A stretch of 9,508 nucleotides of DNA from SIG701 sp045123975 (GCA_045123975.1 JBGVKV010000045.1:1-9508), one strand, 5' to 3'; counted from the stretch's first letter, positions 1 through 7,124 are shown. A program made the numbers and translations. Notes: a model not told the origin generated them from the sequence alone.

Positions 1-1023
1 CGGTTTGTAGTCGTCCAGTTTCAGTTTGTTGTACTGCTTTGTGAAATAGTCAAGCATCTCGCGCATCGTTTTATTGTAATCACGAAGTTCCATGTGATTG
101 TACGCATCAAAATAAATATGCTTGGCATTCTCGATCCGCTCATCCATGCCGTCCATCCTGCCCAAGCGGTGCATACAGGCCGCAATGTCCAGAAGAGTTA
201 TGGCATGATTGGCATGTGTGCCGCCGATGGGATAGGCATCATATCCCTGCTTGTCGGGATACATGAACCGCTCGATCACGTCCACACTTTCCCGGAAGGA
301 AATCATGGCGTTTGCATAATCCTCCATCTCAAAATAGCGGAGTCCGATTGTCCAGCATGCAATGAAAAACTCCTGCCATTCGATATCTTTCAGAGCCTTG
401 GCCTCCTTCATTCCCTCATCGCCCTTAATATAACTGGCGGAAAGACGCATCCTATCCTGCAGCATGTAGGGATACATATACGGTAGAGTTTCAATAATCT
501 TCCTAATATCTTCGTAATGATCTTCCCCTTTTTCCCGTTCCAGATACGTGTATATATGGATCATATTCGCCTTTGTTCGGCAAGTGCAGAAAACATCCTG
601 GGACACGCTGATAATATGACTCCCCAACTCAAATGCTTTGTTGATGATATCATCTCCGCGATCTACGTTGTAGGCATACAACTGAAACAATTCGGTTTTG
701 AGCTGTACGGAAGCAGGATAGAGTTTCAATCCGTCCAGCAAAATCTGCTCAGCCTTCTCAAAATTGCCCCAAAAATACTTGTTAGATTCCAGGCGAATAT
801 CTTCGATTTCCCTGTCTATATTCTTTACGTCAAAATCGAACAACTCGTCAAGAGATACCTTAAAAAATCCCGCCAGCGTGGGAATCATCGTCATATCGGG
901 ATAGGATGCCCCCATTTCCCACTTGGATACGGCCTGCGGGGATATATTCAATGCAGATGCTAACTGCTCCTGTGTGAGATTTGCCGCTCTGCGCAACTCA
1001 CGGATTTTATTTCCGAGATTCAT
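1..1023 (-). CDS. XRE-family HTH transcriptional regulator with long helical C-terminal region (3' truncated by window)
   Basis: Reading the minus strand from the ATG at 1023-1021 gives 341 codons with no stop, so the gene runs off the left edge. Residues about 5-61 are a classic XRE/Cro-CI helix-turn-helix: KIRELRRAANLTQEQLA, then the recognition helix SPQAVSKWEMG, then YPDM and VSLDELF. Known family members bind operator DNA as dimers. The rest (about 70-341) has no enzyme motif. It is rich in aromatic and charged residues with repeated helix-like blocks (for example NFEKAEQILLDGLKLYP at about 87-103), resembling the TPR-like tail common in Clostridia regulators of this type; I infer ligand or peptide sensing. 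The start is supported by an AAAGGAGA ribosome site about 8 bases upstream and by the promoter further up. Base composition is more AT-rich than the ligA group. Its target and downstream partner lie outside the window. Confidence 0.87.
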   Translation of the reverse strand, partial: MNLGNKIRELRRAANLTQEQLASALNISPQAVSKWEMGASYPDMTMIPTLAGFFKVSLDELFDFDVKNIDREIEDIRLESNKYFWGNFEKAEQILLDGLKLYPASVQLKTELFQLYAYNVDRGDDIINKAFELGSHIISVSQDVFCTCRTKANMIHIYTYLEREKGEDHYEDIRKIIETLPYMYPYMLQDRMRLSASYIKGDEGMKEAKALKDIEWQEFFIACWTIGLRYFEMEDYANAMISFRESVDVIERFMYPDKQGYDAYPIGGTHANHAITLLDIAACMHRLGRMDGMDERIENAKHIYFDAYNHMELRDYNKTMREMLDYFTKQYNKLKLDDYKP

Positions 1024-1070
1024 AGTATTTTCTCCTTTGGCATTGTATCGGAGGCGCCTTCCTTGAGTAT

Positions 1071-1099
1071 AGTATAACACGCTCCACAATCAAATGCAA
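1071..1099 (-). promoter_or_regulatory. Candidate sigma-A promoter of the XRE regulator gene
   Basis: On the minus strand an extended -10 (TGTTATACT, hexamer at 1071-1076) lies 17 bases downstream of a weak -35-like TTGCAT (1094-1099). The predicted start, near 1064, is about 40 bases upstream of the ATG. The -35 matches only in TTG, so the extended TGn motif probably carries most of the recognition. Confidence 0.6.
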
Positions 1100-1115
1100 A
1101 CACCCCGTTCTTGAG

Positions 1116-1150
1116 TTTTTCCAACCGTTGGTTGCGGCGGTTGAGAAAAA
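1116..1150. repeat. 12-bp imperfect inverted repeat between the XRE promoter and the mscS terminator
   Basis: The left arm at 1116-1127 (TTTTTCCAACCG) is complementary to 1138-1150, with a single bulged A at 1144 and a 10-base loop. It lies 17-51 bases upstream of the XRE -35 box, so it could be an operator-like site. Its A/T-flanked stem could equally be a back-up terminator for transcripts arriving from mscS. Only the symmetry is seen directly. Confidence 0.45.
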
Positions 1151-1179
1151 TTAAGGGCACCCGCGCGGGTGCCCTTTTT
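1146..1179 (-). terminator. Bidirectional Rho-independent terminator after mscS
   Basis: A perfect palindromic hairpin at 1155-1174 (GGGCACCC, GCGC loop, GGGTGCCC) begins 8 bases past the mscS stop codon. On the minus strand it is followed by TTAATTTTT; on the plus strand by TTTTT (1175-1179). It should therefore end the ligA-hydrolase-mscS transcript and could also work in the opposite direction. Confidence 0.88.
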
Positions 1180-1181
1180 AC

Positions 1182-1991
1182 TTACTTCTTGTCGATAACG
1201 TGTACGTCCAGCTGGTCGAAGGGAATCTGGATCTTGAACTGATCGAAGGCACGCTTCACATCCTCGTTCAAGTCAAAGAGCACAGTCCAGTAGTTGCCGT
1301 TTGCGCACCATACGCGCAGACGGAATTTCAGAGCGGATGCGCCCTGCTCCACCAGCATCACGCTGGGTGCGGGATCCTGCAGCACCATGGAATGATTGGC
1401 GGCGGTAGCCATCAGCACCTTGCGCACCAGATCCATATCCGCGTCATAGGCCACACAGAAATCCAGGTCCACACGGCGGGTATCGTGGCGGGAGTAATTG
1501 AGGATAGAGGAGTTCATCAGGGATCCGTTGGGGATCACCACGGAATTGTTGTCGCCCGTAGTCAGGGTGGTATAGAACAGTCCGATATCCACCACGGTGC
1601 CGGTATATGTACCGTTGGTAATGCAGTCGCCGATGCGGAAAGGACGGAACAGAATGATCATAATACCGCCGGCAATATTGGACAGCCCGCCCTGCAAAGC
1701 CAGACCGATGGCCAGGCCGATGGCGCTGATAGCGGCGATGATGGAAGCGGTGGGAATATTGAGCAGGCCGCAGATGGTCACCACCACCAAAAGGCTGATG
1801 GACCAGCGGATCAGATTGCCAAACAGATTACGGATGGTCACGTCCATCTTCTCGTTGGCCTTGGCTTCTTTGAATTTATTGGACAGAATCTTCGCAAGAC
1901 GAAGGCCCACAACCAATACAACGATTACGCCCAAAATCCGCAGGATGATGTCCAGGGACGCCTGCGCCAGGGTATTCAGAAATTCACTCAT
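1182..1991 (-). CDS. mscS: Small-conductance mechanosensitive channel, MscS family
   Basis: This 269-residue protein fits the short MscS class (E. coli MscS is 286). Such channels form membrane heptamers that open under high tension and release solutes during hypo-osmotic shock. Hydrophobic helices lie at about 12-38 and 60-78. The pore-lining helix at about 81-113 contains the family signature GLALQGGLSNIAGG (96-109), which is rich in Gly and Ala as needed for tight helix packing, followed by FRPFRIGD. The cytoplasmic beta domain has VVIPNG (151-156), and the tail IPFDQLDVHV matches the usual IPxPQ-type end. The start is supported by AAGGAG at 1998-2003, 6 bases before the ATG. The gene follows the hydrolase gene but also has its own strong promoter and ends at a clear terminator. 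Nothing suggests it is broken. Confidence 0.96.
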   Translation of the reverse strand: MSEFLNTLAQASLDIILRILGVIVVLVVGLRLAKILSNKFKEAKANEKMDVTIRNLFGNLIRWSISLLVVVTICGLLNIPTASIIAAISAIGLAIGLALQGGLSNIAGGIMIILFRPFRIGDCITNGTYTGTVVDIGLFYTTLTTGDNNSVVIPNGSLMNSSILNYSRHDTRRVDLDFCVAYDADMDLVRKVLMATAANHSMVLQDPAPSVMLVEQGASALKFRLRVWCANGNYWTVLFDLNEDVKRAFDQFKIQIPFDQLDVHVIDKK

Positions 1992-2029
1992 ACGATTCTC
2001 CTTATTCAGTACAGAATTTTACAAAAGAT

Positions 2030-2058
2030 ATTATACTGCAATATGTCTCCGCCGTCAA
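2030..2058 (-). promoter_or_regulatory. Near-consensus sigma-A promoter of mscS, overlapping the end of the upstream gene
   Basis: On the minus strand TTGACG (2053-2058) and TATAAT (2030-2035) are separated by 17 bases. The predicted start is near 2023, about 32 bases upstream of the mscS ATG. The -35 hexamer physically contains the TGA stop codon (2055-2057) of the alpha/beta hydrolase gene, so mscS can be expressed independently of the ligA transcript. Confidence 0.85.
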
Positions 2059-3065
2059 GAGTTGTCTTTTAGGCATTTGTCGAGAAGTTCCCCGATCAAC
2101 CGGCGGTAGCCTGCGTTATCCTGCAGATAACTGAGGCCGTGATCCGCCTCGGGCACGGAGAAGAAGGTAATATCGATCTTGTCCTTCACTGCCCCGTAGA
2201 TCTCCTCTGCCATACGGTGCGGCACGAAGGAATCCGCCTGACCGTGGGCCAGAAGCACAGGCACCTTGGCGTGAGCCAGGGTCTCGGCACAGTTCACGTC
2301 GGAAAAGCCGAAGCCGTGCCGGATGCGGCAGTACAGATCGGTCATATGTACCAGCGGGAAAGGCGGCAGATGAAACCACTCCCGAATGATCTTGTCAAAG
2401 ATTCCCCGCATGGAGGTGTATCCGCAGTCGGCGATGATGCCCTTTACGTTTACGGGCAAATCCAGAGCCGCGGCGGCCATAACGGTGGCGGCACCCATGG
2501 ACAATCCGTCCAGGATCACGGGAACGCCGGGGAATTCCTTCTCCAGAAAACAGGCCCAGTCCCGCACGTCGTACCGTTCTCTCACACCGAAGGTGATCAG
2601 ATCTCCCTCACTGGCCCAATGGGCCCGTTGATGGATAATGAAGCACCCCAGATTCATCTCCAGCATCTCTTTCGTGGAGATGGAAAAATCCAGAAGGGGA
2701 CCGGAACGGTATCCGTGTGCCAGCAAAATAATGGCACGGGGGGATTCTCCCTCAGGGGGAAAATAATCCGCTGCCAGCTTCAGCCCGTCGTAAGAGATGG
2801 TATAAAAGCGCCGGCCTCTTTCGTGGTAGGTATCGTACATCCACTGCTCGCCCTTTACGATGGCGTCGCCCCATCCGTTGGGATTGAAGGGCACGCCGTC
2901 CACCAAACGGGGCTCGCTGGGCCGCTTCGCCCACGGGTCCCGATATTCCTTACTCCACGGGAAAGGGCGGCGGCTCAGACCAAAGCGGTACATATAGGCG
3001 GCACCGCCGATCAGCACAAGCAAGAGAAGCGCCGGCACCCCGAAGAGGATCCACAGCCAGATCAT
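2055..3065 (-). CDS. Membrane-anchored alpha/beta hydrolase
   Basis: The product has 336 residues. A single hydrophobic helix at about 3-27 with little charge before it suggests an N-terminal membrane anchor. The alpha/beta-hydrolase domain follows from about residue 85: the oxyanion loop HGYRSG (117-122), the nucleophile elbow GLSMGA with Ser189, the acid Asp278 in GQADSFVP, and His309 in EADHGLSY. A complete Ser-Asp-His triad is therefore present. Known relatives are esterases, lipases and uncharacterised proteins such as the B. subtilis YqkD type; the substrate cannot be read from the sequence. The start ATG overlaps the ligA stop as ATGA, which implies translational coupling and co-transcription with ligA. 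GAGG-like bases just upstream lie inside the ligA end. There is no terminator after it, so transcription can run into mscS. Confidence 0.93.
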   Translation of the reverse strand: MIWLWILFGVPALLLLVLIGGAAYMYRFGLSRRPFPWSKEYRDPWAKRPSEPRLVDGVPFNPNGWGDAIVKGEQWMYDTYHERGRRFYTISYDGLKLAADYFPPEGESPRAIILLAHGYRSGPLLDFSISTKEMLEMNLGCFIIHQRAHWASEGDLITFGVRERYDVRDWACFLEKEFPGVPVILDGLSMGAATVMAAAALDLPVNVKGIIADCGYTSMRGIFDKIIREWFHLPPFPLVHMTDLYCRIRHGFGFSDVNCAETLAHAKVPVLLAHGQADSFVPHRMAEEIYGAVKDKIDITFFSVPEADHGLSYLQDNAGYRRLIGELLDKCLKDNS

Positions 3066-5134
3066 GCCTCGCCACCGCCTTCCAGCATAGAGAGGAACTC
3101 TGCCTCGGTGATGATGCGCACGCCCAGGGCGTTGGCTTTATCCAATTTAGAGCCGGCCTTCTCGCCGGCCAGAACGAAGTCTGTCTTCTTCGACACGGAG
3201 GAGGATGCCTTACCGCCCCGCAGGCGGATCATCTCCGATGCCTCATCCCGGGAGAGGGTGGGCAAGGTGCCCGTCAAGACAAAGGTCTTGCCCTCGAAAA
3301 TCCGGGGCAATACTTCTCCGCTCTTGGGAAGAGCGGTCTTGACGCCGGCGGCCTGCAGCCGATCGATCAGATCCCGTGTTTCCGGCAGAGCAAAATACTC
3401 CCGCACAGCGGCGGCGGTCACAGCGCCGATATCCGCGATCTCGCAAAGCTGTTCCTCCGTAGCATCAAACAGCGCCTCCACGGAGCCGAAGTGATTGACG
3501 ATAGACGCCGAGGCAATCTCGCCCGTATGGCGGATGCCCAAGGCATACAGAAGCCGCGCGGCACCGGCTTCCCTGGAAGACTCGATGGCGGCGATCAGAT
3601 TCTCCGCCGATTTCTCGCCCAGTCGGGGAAGAGCGGCCAACCGTTCCTTCGTCAAGGTATAGATATCCGCCGGGTCGGTGATCAAATTCTCGGAAAGAAG
3701 CAGTCCCACGATGCGGGGGCCCATACCGTCGATACCCATTGCCCCCTTGGAGGCGAAATGGATCAGCCGCCGCTCCAACTGCGCGGGACATGCGGGATGG
3801 ATACAGCGCAAAGCACCCACGGCGCCCTCCGTCGCGGAATCGGATTCCTCCTCATCCAATCGGTCGAAGATCAGCTTTCCACCGCAGGAGGGGCACACCT
3901 GGGGTACGGCCAGCTGTGTCTCACTGCCACTCCGCTTGGACGCCACGCTGCAGACGATCTCGGGGATAATATCTCCCGCCTTCTGGACGATGACCGTATC
4001 GCCGATGCGGATATCCCGCTCCCGGATAATATCCAGATTGTGAAGAGTAGCCCGGGACACGGTAGTGCCCGCCAGGCGCACGGGGGCAAGCTCCGCCGCC
4101 GGCGTCAGAACGCCGGTACGGCCGATCTGGAAGGTGATTCCCAATAGCTTTGTTTCCTTCTGCTCGGGGGGATATTTATAGGCAACCGCCCATTTGGGCG
4201 TGCTGCTGCCCTCGCCCAAAATCTTTCTTTGGGCAAGAGAATCGATTTTGATCACGGCACCGTCGATATCGTACGGGAGGGAGTCCCTCTCCCGTCCCAG
4301 ATTTTCAATAGCGGAAAGGATCTCCTCCGTGTCCCCCGTCACCGCCAACAGGCGGATTACGGGAAATCCCAATTCTCCGATACGTGCCACGGTCTCGCTG
4401 TGGCGGGTACAATCCCGTCCGTCGGAATACAGACTTCCCCACTGATGATTGAACACGAAAATATCCAGCTGCCGCTCCGCCGTCACGGCCGCATCCAGCT
4501 GTCTGAGCGATCCCGCCGCCGCATTGCGGGGATTGGCCATCAGCTTTTCCCCGACGGCCTCCCGTTTTTCGTTCAGCGTGTAGAAAACGTCCCGGGGCAT
4601 ATACACCTCCCCCCGCACAACCAAAGGAGACGTATCCTCAATAACGGCAGGTATAGAGCGAATGGTGCGGATATTCTCCGTCACGTTTTCCCCCACGAAT
4701 CCGTCGCCGCGGGTAGCTCCCATCACAAGGCGGCCGTCCTCGTAGGTCAAGGACACGGATAAGCCATCGATCTTAGGCTCCACCGTAAAGAGTATCTCCG
4801 TTTCCCCTGCTTCCTGCAGAGTCTGTCTGGCATTCTCAACAAATGCCCGCAGGGCATCGAAATCGAACACGTCGGTCAGAGAGCCCATCTGTACCGTGTG
4901 CTTCACCTCGGCAAACTTTTCCGACGCGCTGCCGCCCACCCGATGGGTAGGGGAATCGGGGCGGTCCAAGGACGGATAGGAAGCCTCCAGGGCTTTCAAT
5001 TCTTCAAAAAGCGCGTCAAAGGCAAAATCGCTGATCTCGGGCGCGTCGTTCTCATAATACAGTTTTCTGTGATGCTCGATCTCACGCCGCAGATTGTCTA
5101 TGCGTGCCTTTGCCGTATTCAAATCGTAAGACAT
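3062..5134 (-). CDS. ligA: NAD-dependent DNA ligase LigA
   Basis: The product seals nicks in duplex DNA during replication and repair using NAD+. With the chosen start it has 690 residues, close to the usual 650-700. Domains in order: Ia domain at 1-65 (HHRKLYYENDAPEISD); adenylation domain with catalytic Lys121 in EPKIDGLS, GEVYMP (175-180), NPRNAAAGSLRQLD (201-214) and DGAVIK (291-296); OB fold at about 325-400; four-cysteine zinc finger (Cys414, 417, 444, 449); helix-hairpin-helix region at about 465-580; BRCT domain at about 610-690 (FEGKTFVLTGTL, LAGEKAGSKLDKA). An earlier in-frame ATG at 5180-5182 is rejected: it lies in the preceding terminator loop, lacks a ribosome site and adds 16 non-homologous residues. 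ATG 5134-5132 has AAAGGAG at a good distance. The span between the two Cys pairs is 26 residues with an acidic stretch (DEEESDSATEG), longer than I would expect. Confidence 0.98.
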   Translation of the reverse strand: MSYDLNTAKARIDNLRREIEHHRKLYYENDAPEISDFAFDALFEELKALEASYPSLDRPDSPTHRVGGSASEKFAEVKHTVQMGSLTDVFDFDALRAFVENARQTLQEAGETEILFTVEPKIDGLSVSLTYEDGRLVMGATRGDGFVGENVTENIRTIRSIPAVIEDTSPLVVRGEVYMPRDVFYTLNEKREAVGEKLMANPRNAAAGSLRQLDAAVTAERQLDIFVFNHQWGSLYSDGRDCTRHSETVARIGELGFPVIRLLAVTGDTEEILSAIENLGRERDSLPYDIDGAVIKIDSLAQRKILGEGSSTPKWAVAYKYPPEQKETKLLGITFQIGRTGVLTPAAELAPVRLAGTTVSRATLHNLDIIRERDIRIGDTVIVQKAGDIIPEIVCSVASKRSGSETQLAVPQVCPSCGGKLIFDRLDEEESDSATEGAVGALRCIHPACPAQLERRLIHFASKGAMGIDGMGPRIVGLLLSENLITDPADIYTLTKERLAALPRLGEKSAENLIAAIESSREAGAARLLYALGIRHTGEIASASIVNHFGSVEALFDATEEQLCEIADIGAVTAAAVREYFALPETRDLIDRLQAAGVKTALPKSGEVLPRIFEGKTFVLTGTLPTLSRDEASEMIRLRGGKASSSVSKKTDFVLAGEKAGSKLDKANALGVRIITEAEFLSMLEGGGEA

Positions 5135-5142
5135 ATGCCTGA

Positions 5143-5149
5143 CTCCTTT
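5143..5149 (-). promoter_or_regulatory. Ribosome binding site that fixes the ligA start
   Basis: AAAGGAG on the minus strand lies 8 bases before ATG 5134-5132. It supports the shorter ligA start over the in-frame ATG 48 bases upstream. Confidence 0.85.
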
Positions 5150-5154
5150 TGTCG

Positions 5155-5182
5155 ATAGTAGGGCAAAAACCGCCGCACTCAA
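5155..5182 (-). promoter_or_regulatory. Weak candidate promoter of ligA overlapping the upstream terminator
   Basis: TTGAGT (5177-5182) and TACTAT (5155-5160) on the minus strand are 16 bases apart, each matching 4 of 6 consensus bases. The -35-like box sits in the loop of the terminator that ends the preceding gene. No better promoter is visible in the 70-base gap before ligA. Otherwise ligA would depend on read-through. Confidence 0.27.
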
Positions 5183-5195
5183 TCGGAGGCGGCGG
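5165..5195 (-). terminator. Rho-independent terminator after the M23 hydrolase gene
   Basis: The arms CCGCCGC (5195-5189 read on minus) and GCGGCGG (5176-5170) form a 7-bp GC stem. It can extend by three more pairs (5186-5188 with 5178-5180) past a bulged base. On the minus strand TTTTT (5169-5165) follows immediately. It starts 10 bases after the stop codon of the secreted hydrolase gene. Confidence 0.82.
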
Positions 5196-5204
5196 TATGT
5201 GTTA

Positions 5205-6929
5205 TCAGTTCAGGGAGCTCCAGTTGAGGCCGTATCCGGCATACACCGTTACGTCGTCGGGCAGGAAGAGAGCCTTCTCCACACGCACGTCACCGCTGCC
5301 GGTGAGGCCCATTCTGGAATTGTACTTGCCGCGGATGCACGCGATATGCACGTGTGCGCCGGTGGAACCGCCCGCTACACCCATATCGTAGAAATACTCA
5401 CCCTGGCCCACGATCTGACCGACGGACAGATCGCTTACGTTGTTATCGTGCATGAACACGACGGTCATATAGTCCACCGTGCCGTCCGCATACACAACCT
5501 TGTCACAGCTCTGCAGCCATACGGTGTTGTAGCGGGAATATCCCCGGTCGATCCGCACGATCTTACCGGTGAAGGGAGCGTATACGCTCTTGTTCTTGGT
5601 GGTGATGTCCAGCGCGTTTTGCTTCTGGTGAGAATAGGTGTCGTAGGCACCCTGGGTTACGCAGAGGGTATCGGAGGGATACAGAGCATACTCATATCCT
5701 TCCTCATTGGATACGCCGTCAAACTCAAAGGACCAGGACTGCGCCATCGTCTCATCCGAGGGAGACACGAGCGTCACGGAGGCGCCGTTGCGGTTGTTCT
5801 TCGTTCCCAGAGCCATCTCGGCATCCGCCGCGCTGACGATACTCCAGCTGCCGTCCCCTTCGTCGTTGTAACGGATATGATACTCACCCGCATAGGTGGA
5901 GTTATTGCAATACAGACCGGCGGTACCGTATCGGCCGATACCGAGGATCCGGTTGAATCCGCCGCTGGAAGCGCATGCGTACAACTTGTACGTGCCCTCC
6001 TCCGTACGAACGGTACGGAATTTCTGGGAGATATCTCCCGTCCGCTTCCATACGGTAACGCCCACGCCCTCGAAATCGCTGTTCGCGCCGTCCACCGCCA
6101 CGTTCAGGCAACGGTCGGTGCCGCGGAGGACAATGGTATATTTGCCGTCGGGCAGGATCTTTTCCGTGGTATAACCGCGTGTCGCGATATAGGTATCCAC
6201 CTTCTCGGCGTCCAACTCCCACAGAAGGAACTGCACGTCCTGATAGGAAAGTGCTCCCTTCTCCATAAGAGCCTGGGAGAGAAGCTTATCAGAGCCATTC
6301 ACGGTGGCGTTCAAGGTACGGAAAAGCATCATCACCGCGTCGCCGCGGGTCAAAGAATCCTTCAGTTCCTCACAGATGCCGGCCCGGAGACCGCTGACAC
6401 CGGCCATAGCCGGATTGTACTCCTCCATCTGGGACGTAAAGCCCAGGGCATAGAACATAAAGGTAAGGAACTTCTCGGAGGTAACGTCATTCTCCGGCAG
6501 AAACTCCGTGGATTCTTCTTCGGCAAACACGCCGTTCTGATAGAAATAACCCACGTAGGCGCTGCCCCAATCGGGCACGTCCGTAAACGGATGCTCGCAG
6601 GGGTTTTCCAGAAGCTCCGTTTCCACGCCCAGCATACGGGCCGTCAGAATAACGGACTCCAGCTTGGTGATATTTCTGTCCAGCTCAAAATCGATCTTAC
6701 CGTCCTTCCAGCCGGAGCCGCCAAGAAGGCCCAGATAGGAAAGCCGCTGTGCGGCCTCCTGCTCTGTTACTTCGGGGGAAACCTTCACGGAGGTGATGGC
6801 CAGATGAGCGATAGCACCCTTCCGCACTCCGCCGCCGGAGGTTGCCAGCATCTTCGGTGCGGCAAAAACGGTAGTAATCAATGTAAGAATAACAAGCGCG
6901 ATGCACAAAATATAACGAGTAACTCTCAT
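5205..6929 (-). CDS. Secreted M23-family cell-wall peptidase with SLH-like and ricin-lectin-like regions
   Basis: The product has 574 residues. An N-terminal signal peptide (about 1-23, RYILCIALVILTLITTVFA then AP) predicts export. Residues about 55-235 resemble S-layer-homology modules (AQRLSYLGLLGG, FTDVPDWGSAYVGYFYQNGV, FLPENDVTSEKFLTFMFYALG, LTRGDAVMMLFRTL), a type that often tethers proteins to wall polymers. Residues about 260-405 look like a ricin-type/RICIN_2 carbohydrate-binding region (DGKYTIVLRGTDRCLNV; AQSWSFE). Residues about 430-535 form an M23 (lysostaphin-like) zinc peptidase: His434 and Asp441 (HQKQNALD), VYAPFTGKIVRID, His494 (FMHDN), and HVH with His526 and His528. All expected metal ligands appear present, so I infer active peptidoglycan cross-bridge cleavage. 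It is a single-gene unit with its own promoter and terminator. The ribosome site is unusually far from the ATG. The SLH and lectin assignments are less certain than M23. Confidence 0.9.
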   Translation of the reverse strand: MRVTRYILCIALVILTLITTVFAAPKMLATSGGGVRKGAIAHLAITSVKVSPEVTEQEAAQRLSYLGLLGGSGWKDGKIDFELDRNITKLESVILTARMLGVETELLENPCEHPFTDVPDWGSAYVGYFYQNGVFAEEESTEFLPENDVTSEKFLTFMFYALGFTSQMEEYNPAMAGVSGLRAGICEELKDSLTRGDAVMMLFRTLNATVNGSDKLLSQALMEKGALSYQDVQFLLWELDAEKVDTYIATRGYTTEKILPDGKYTIVLRGTDRCLNVAVDGANSDFEGVGVTVWKRTGDISQKFRTVRTEEGTYKLYACASSGGFNRILGIGRYGTAGLYCNNSTYAGEYHIRYNDEGDGSWSIVSAADAEMALGTKNNRNGASVTLVSPSDETMAQSWSFEFDGVSNEEGYEYALYPSDTLCVTQGAYDTYSHQKQNALDITTKNKSVYAPFTGKIVRIDRGYSRYNTVWLQSCDKVVYADGTVDYMTVVFMHDNNVSDLSVGQIVGQGEYFYDMGVAGGSTGAHVHIACIRGKYNSRMGLTGSGDVRVEKALFLPDDVTVYAGYGLNWSSLN

Positions 6930-6944
6930 ATAATGATGGCAGCT

Positions 6945-6949
6945 CTCCT
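6945..6949 (-). promoter_or_regulatory. Distant Shine-Dalgarno of the M23 hydrolase gene
   Basis: The only good ribosome site upstream of ATG 6929-6927 is AGGAG, 15 bases away instead of the usual 5-10. No in-frame start codon lies between them, and the signal peptide begins directly at this ATG, so the start is probably right and translation may be weak or structure-dependent. Confidence 0.55.
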
Positions 6950-6969
6950 GTTGTAAATTTCACTTTTGC

Positions 6970-6998
6970 GCCAAGGCAGAAAATGGCCGTGCCTCGGC
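6970..6998 (-). other. Leader hairpin at the 5' end of the M23 hydrolase transcript
   Basis: On the minus strand GCCGAGGCA (6998-6990) pairs with TGCCTTGGC (6978-6970) over 9 pairs including one G-U, with an 11-base loop. It begins a few bases after the predicted transcription start near 7001. No U-run follows, so it is not a terminator. A role in mRNA stability or translation control is inference. Confidence 0.5.
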
Positions 6999-7007
6999 AT
7001 ATTACAT

Positions 7008-7036
7008 ATTATATACTAAATCCCTGAAAAAATCAA
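7008..7036 (-). promoter_or_regulatory. Sigma-A promoter of the M23 hydrolase gene
   Basis: TTGATT (7031-7036) and a perfect TATAAT (7008-7013) on the minus strand are separated by 17 bases, giving a leader of about 72 bases. Confidence 0.82.
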
Positions 7037-7086
7037 CCGATTTTCCCAATCCAAGGCCTATTTACGGCATTTTCGGTAAAAACGCC

Positions 7087-7124
7087 AAAGCAAAACCCGT
7101 CAGTTTCAACAAACCAACGGGTTT
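7087..7124 (-). terminator. Probable terminator after the cyclophilin gene
   Basis: AAACCCGT (7124-7117 read on minus) pairs with ACGGGTTT (7100-7093). An inner GTTT/AAAC stem forms beyond a 2x2 internal loop. On the minus strand the sequence continues TTTTGCTTT. It lies about 48 bases past the cyclophilin stop. On the plus strand the same hairpin is followed by CTTT, so it may act weakly both ways. A small GTGCG/CGCAC hairpin (7141-7153) sits between the stop and this terminator. Confidence 0.65.

Noticed and set aside
94..963. Two plus-strand frames (130 and 148 codons) at the left end
   Set aside because: Both lie antisense to the continuous XRE regulator reading frame, which begins at 1023 and has an HTH domain, ribosome site and promoter.
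1200..2072. 290-codon plus-strand frame antisense to mscS
   Set aside because: It is in the same register as the mscS codons, is rich in His and Gln, and reads through a strong minus-strand promoter; it is a by-product of codon bias.
2139..3494. 451-codon plus-strand frame across the hydrolase gene and the end of ligA
   Set aside because: It spans two well-supported minus-strand genes, has no ribosome site or motif, and has a low-complexity His/Gly/Gln-rich translation typical of antisense shadow.
5199..6956. 585-codon open frame on the plus strand, exactly antisense to the M23 hydrolase gene
   Set aside because: Its codon boundaries coincide with those of the minus-strand gene, so it stays open because that gene avoids TTA, CTA and TCA. 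The translation has no recognisable domain, whereas the minus strand has a signal peptide, an M23 domain, a promoter and a terminator.
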